Source: UBA5239 sp031548025 (GTDB lineage: Bacteria; Verrucomicrobiota; Lentisphaeria; Victivallales; Victivallaceae). Taken from it: 64,000 nucleotides of DNA. Under the pieces are notes generated by a model, which was given only the letters and a program-made list of their open reading frames with translations, had not been told where the DNA came from and searched no databases. The translations under genes were made by a program, and so were the position numbers. Shown one piece after another: positions 63,001-64,000 of this stretch. The first letter of the stretch is position 1. Every line of letters starts with the position of its first letter. The stretch lies in NCBI GenBank assembly GCA_031548025.1, contig JAVBRM010000034.1:1-64000 (forward strand). Direction: 5' to 3'.

Positions 63001-64000
63001 CGCTCGCTTTTTGGGGTGCGGAAGGGAAGCTCGAAACGGGTCCATTCCGGACCGACGGTGAAGGTTTTCCGGGTCCAGGCGTCGCCGGAGTACATGGGGC
63101 GGATAGCCAAGGTGAAAGTTCCTCCGTCCGGGGCATCGCTTTGAGCGTACACCGACCAGACGGCGTCGGTGTTGCCCGGCATGGTGCGGATGTACGGATG
63201 CTGGCAAGTCAGTTCCGTCATGCGTTCCGGTAAAATCATCCGCAGGGAATTTTTTCCTTCAAATGCCTTATATTTGTCTACCGCGATGAAGGTCGACCAA
63301 TCCATCAGGTTGGAAACTTCGCCCCAGCCTGGCCAATTGTGATAAAACGGCCCCCAGCCGTCAGCATAACCGGGATTGGTTTCACGTTCGAACCCAGGAT
63401 TCCAGAGATGATTGATGCCGTCGGAGGCTGGAGACGAATCTGCCGCTTTTGCAGCGGCGGGGGTGGCAGTGGGGACAACGGCGGTTCCGGCGGGACCGGC
63501 CTGGAATTGGAATTTCACTTCACCGCGTTCACCGGCCCGGACCGGAGGCTGTCCGGCGGCATTGCGTACCGGCTGGAAAAACCAGACACCGGCCGGTTTT
63601 TCTTCACCGCGTCGGTCCATCAGTTCCGTCGGGCCTTCAAAAAGCAGCGTCACATCGAAGCCGCCGGCATTGAACAATGTAAACGAAGTCACATCTTTCA
63701 ATTTCGGGATCGGATCACCATAGCGGCCCTCGGTCTTGAGTCCGGAAGCGGTCGTCAGCGCATAGCGGCACTCCTTGAACTGTTCCGACAGCGGTTGAGT
63801 AATCACCGGCCAGATTTCCCATTGACGGGTTTGACCGAAGGGATTGTCGGCATTCCAGATGACGGAATATTTAATTTCAGCCGTATTATCCTGAAGTGTG
63901 ATATCCTCGACATAATCGACATTGAGAATTTTGCCGGTAATGCGAACTCCGTCGCCATAGCGGTAAACTGCGCGAGAAGTATCTTCATTAAATTGAGCGT
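60015..64000 (-). CDS. Glycosidase fused to C-terminal SGNH hydrolase, 5'-truncated at the window edge
   Basis: The frame stays open from the stop at 60015 to the right edge of the window, so at least 1327 residues are present and the start is beyond 64000. In order the visible part holds a beta-rich start, a CBM4/9-like jelly-roll (LWNPGFERETNPG), a CBM9-like domain (TLYLAAECKGKNRPP, DDSLELFLDPG), a GH-A type TIM barrel (SCMMLVDGEPFIMYGP; WYIADEPE near 61365 as candidate acid/base) and a C-terminal SGNH domain (LLLIGDSIREGYQ; DRIHLSAYG). The internal Met before the SGNH domain has no ribosome site, so the fusion looks real. It precedes GH20. Confidence 0.88.
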   Translation of the reverse strand, partial: AQFNEDTSRAVYRYGDGVRITGKILNVDYVEDITLQDNTAEIKYSVIWNADNPFGQTRQWEIWPVITQPLSEQFKECRYALTTASGLKTEGRYGDPIPKLKDVTSFTLFNAGGFDVTLLFEGPTELMDRRGEEKPAGVWFFQPVRNAAGQPPVRAGERGEVKFQFQAGPAGTAVVPTATPAAAKAADSSPASDGINHLWNPGFERETNPGYADGWGPFYHNWPGWGEVSNLMDWSTFIAVDKYKAFEGKNSLRMILPERMTELTCQHPYIRTMPGNTDAVWSVYAQSDAPDGGTFTLAIRPMYSGDAWTRKTFTVGPEWTRFELPFRTPKSERFQPWITLNRGMVRFDAMQIESGTRATAYRDPMQSRKAASLAAAKRDVPEFRIPMLSREPVLEKLLDDPIWREAVKLDRFYVIHTKTPVKNNETIVFAGIHGSTLYLAAECKGKNRPPLQKERDSFVWTDDSLELFLDPGAPELLTASDAVHSYYHIVVNALGTIYDIYHGAELKLFDGKIRTHSSRTESDWKVILALDLAALPYSPVTANWRLNLAREDHTNNQYSSLMPDVAKFHDYSAFPRVSIPEPVIEKLNRFAIRKLEASNGKVFLNIASEKAEKARISCVAGSREVALQAGPNKVEFAMAEIPANLKTTVEVAAADGAKTVRDFEVITTGEQYFRRNFYTDEKEAEIIWGGQPLPPSGAEAKIGSTSVILTVRDGRVFTDIAKIPEGNHTFVYGSLSLPFQKLPPVKGEVKIDRLSCMMLVDGEPFIMYGPWNLPFGPMTQYLSLDYTLPTLKKLGANVVAVGIPEGRSDSNTWALKNKLWDIEAYRKILDRCHELGLKVYLECSSGYKIDKDYRKILPLEKLVPELRDHPALLMWYIADEPEKVHAPEVWRRYHLVKKLDPHHPVMVDTTSHGLASRVITDPVTGKNACDVLSITYYPVGCSMYADPEGPMGNTSIAFRDAFQLIRANHGVMIHAAQAYGYGVDFWYRTPTPDELEFLIYMPLIYGNRGWGWFGGRAPCRATDDRIWELGAELKRLAPVLGVEGAGEVLTSGSVIGILRKYEDAWYLITVNTSEKPENVTFQLGGELPADCDKAEVMFENRALKLSKGTITDAYKAYGRHVYRIPAPPQTKTLSRTENKMQKKLLLIGDSIREGYQKEVIRILGDEWKVSYPNENARFAKYTFNNLKDWLPQGETFDVIHWNNGLWDSAIVYPEDGMFTPTDEYLRYMRLTLRELRKHSPRVIFATTTPVREGSINQKLEFVQALNKTILPVMAEEKVTVNDLYSLVMEQGLERMISNDRIHLSAYGKEVCGKAVAEAVKNAIKETK

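Overview
The window looks like chromosome of a Gram-negative carbohydrate degrader of the PVC group, most probably Lentisphaerota (Victivallis-like). This is inferred from gene content, not from a search. The signs are pseudopilins carrying both a type IV prepilin N-terminus and an H-X9-DG motif, large secreted glycosidases sitting beside GntR-headed, LacI-type sensor regulators, GH20, GH43-like, GH67-like and PL26-like enzymes, and outer-membrane markers (Pal, a LysM lipoprotein). No rRNA, tRNA, CRISPR array, transposase or phage gene was seen.

Layout. 1-7828: a truncated regulator facing an operon of pseudopilin, giant glycosidase and toroid-fold protein. 8109-13048: an operon of two paralogous SGNH esterases, an FAH-family enzyme, a divergent cyclase-family enzyme and an AAC(3)/TIM-barrel fusion, facing a GH67-like protein (13049-15067). 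15252-21128: a small membrane ORF, a palindromic repeat, a Pro/Gly-rich exported protein, a histidine kinase and NtrC-type regulator separated by a sugar isomerase, and a HIT protein. 21361-24030: an AIDA-repeat/FG-GAP protein. 24073-31060: AraC regulator diverging from a GH43-like enzyme, a Sel1-repeat protein, a YihY-family membrane protein and an FAD oxidoreductase. 31540-36691: the second regulator-pseudopilin-enzyme cassette (PL26-like). 37092-38982: phosphoesterase and sugar isomerase. 38936-49186: housekeeping genes (ispD, LysM lipoprotein, fabG, fabD, ahcY, adenosine kinase, metK, pal, ilvE, panC). 49514-57812: third cassette (regulator, pseudopilin, M14 peptidase, giant glycosidase, SGNH esterase). 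57989-64000: nitroreductase, GH20 and a glycosidase-SGNH fusion running off the right edge.

How it fits together. Three times a GntR/LacI-like regulator and a pseudopilin with its own divergent C-terminus are packed with one or more large secreted polysaccharide-active enzymes. This suggests modules in which a dedicated pseudopilin is made together with the enzyme it may help secrete or display. The housekeeping block recycles S-adenosylhomocysteine (metK, adenosine kinase, ahcY) and feeds fatty acid, isoprenoid and CoA synthesis.

Non-coding highlights are two related palindromic elements (15453-15680 and 36721-37065) that share a 56-base core but have unrelated outer arms that still pair, one carrying a nested 166-base element with perfect 15-base inverted ends; 9-base-period GTCCGAC arrays after three genes; and a fold-back element rich in ACCACGGAA (31160-31430).
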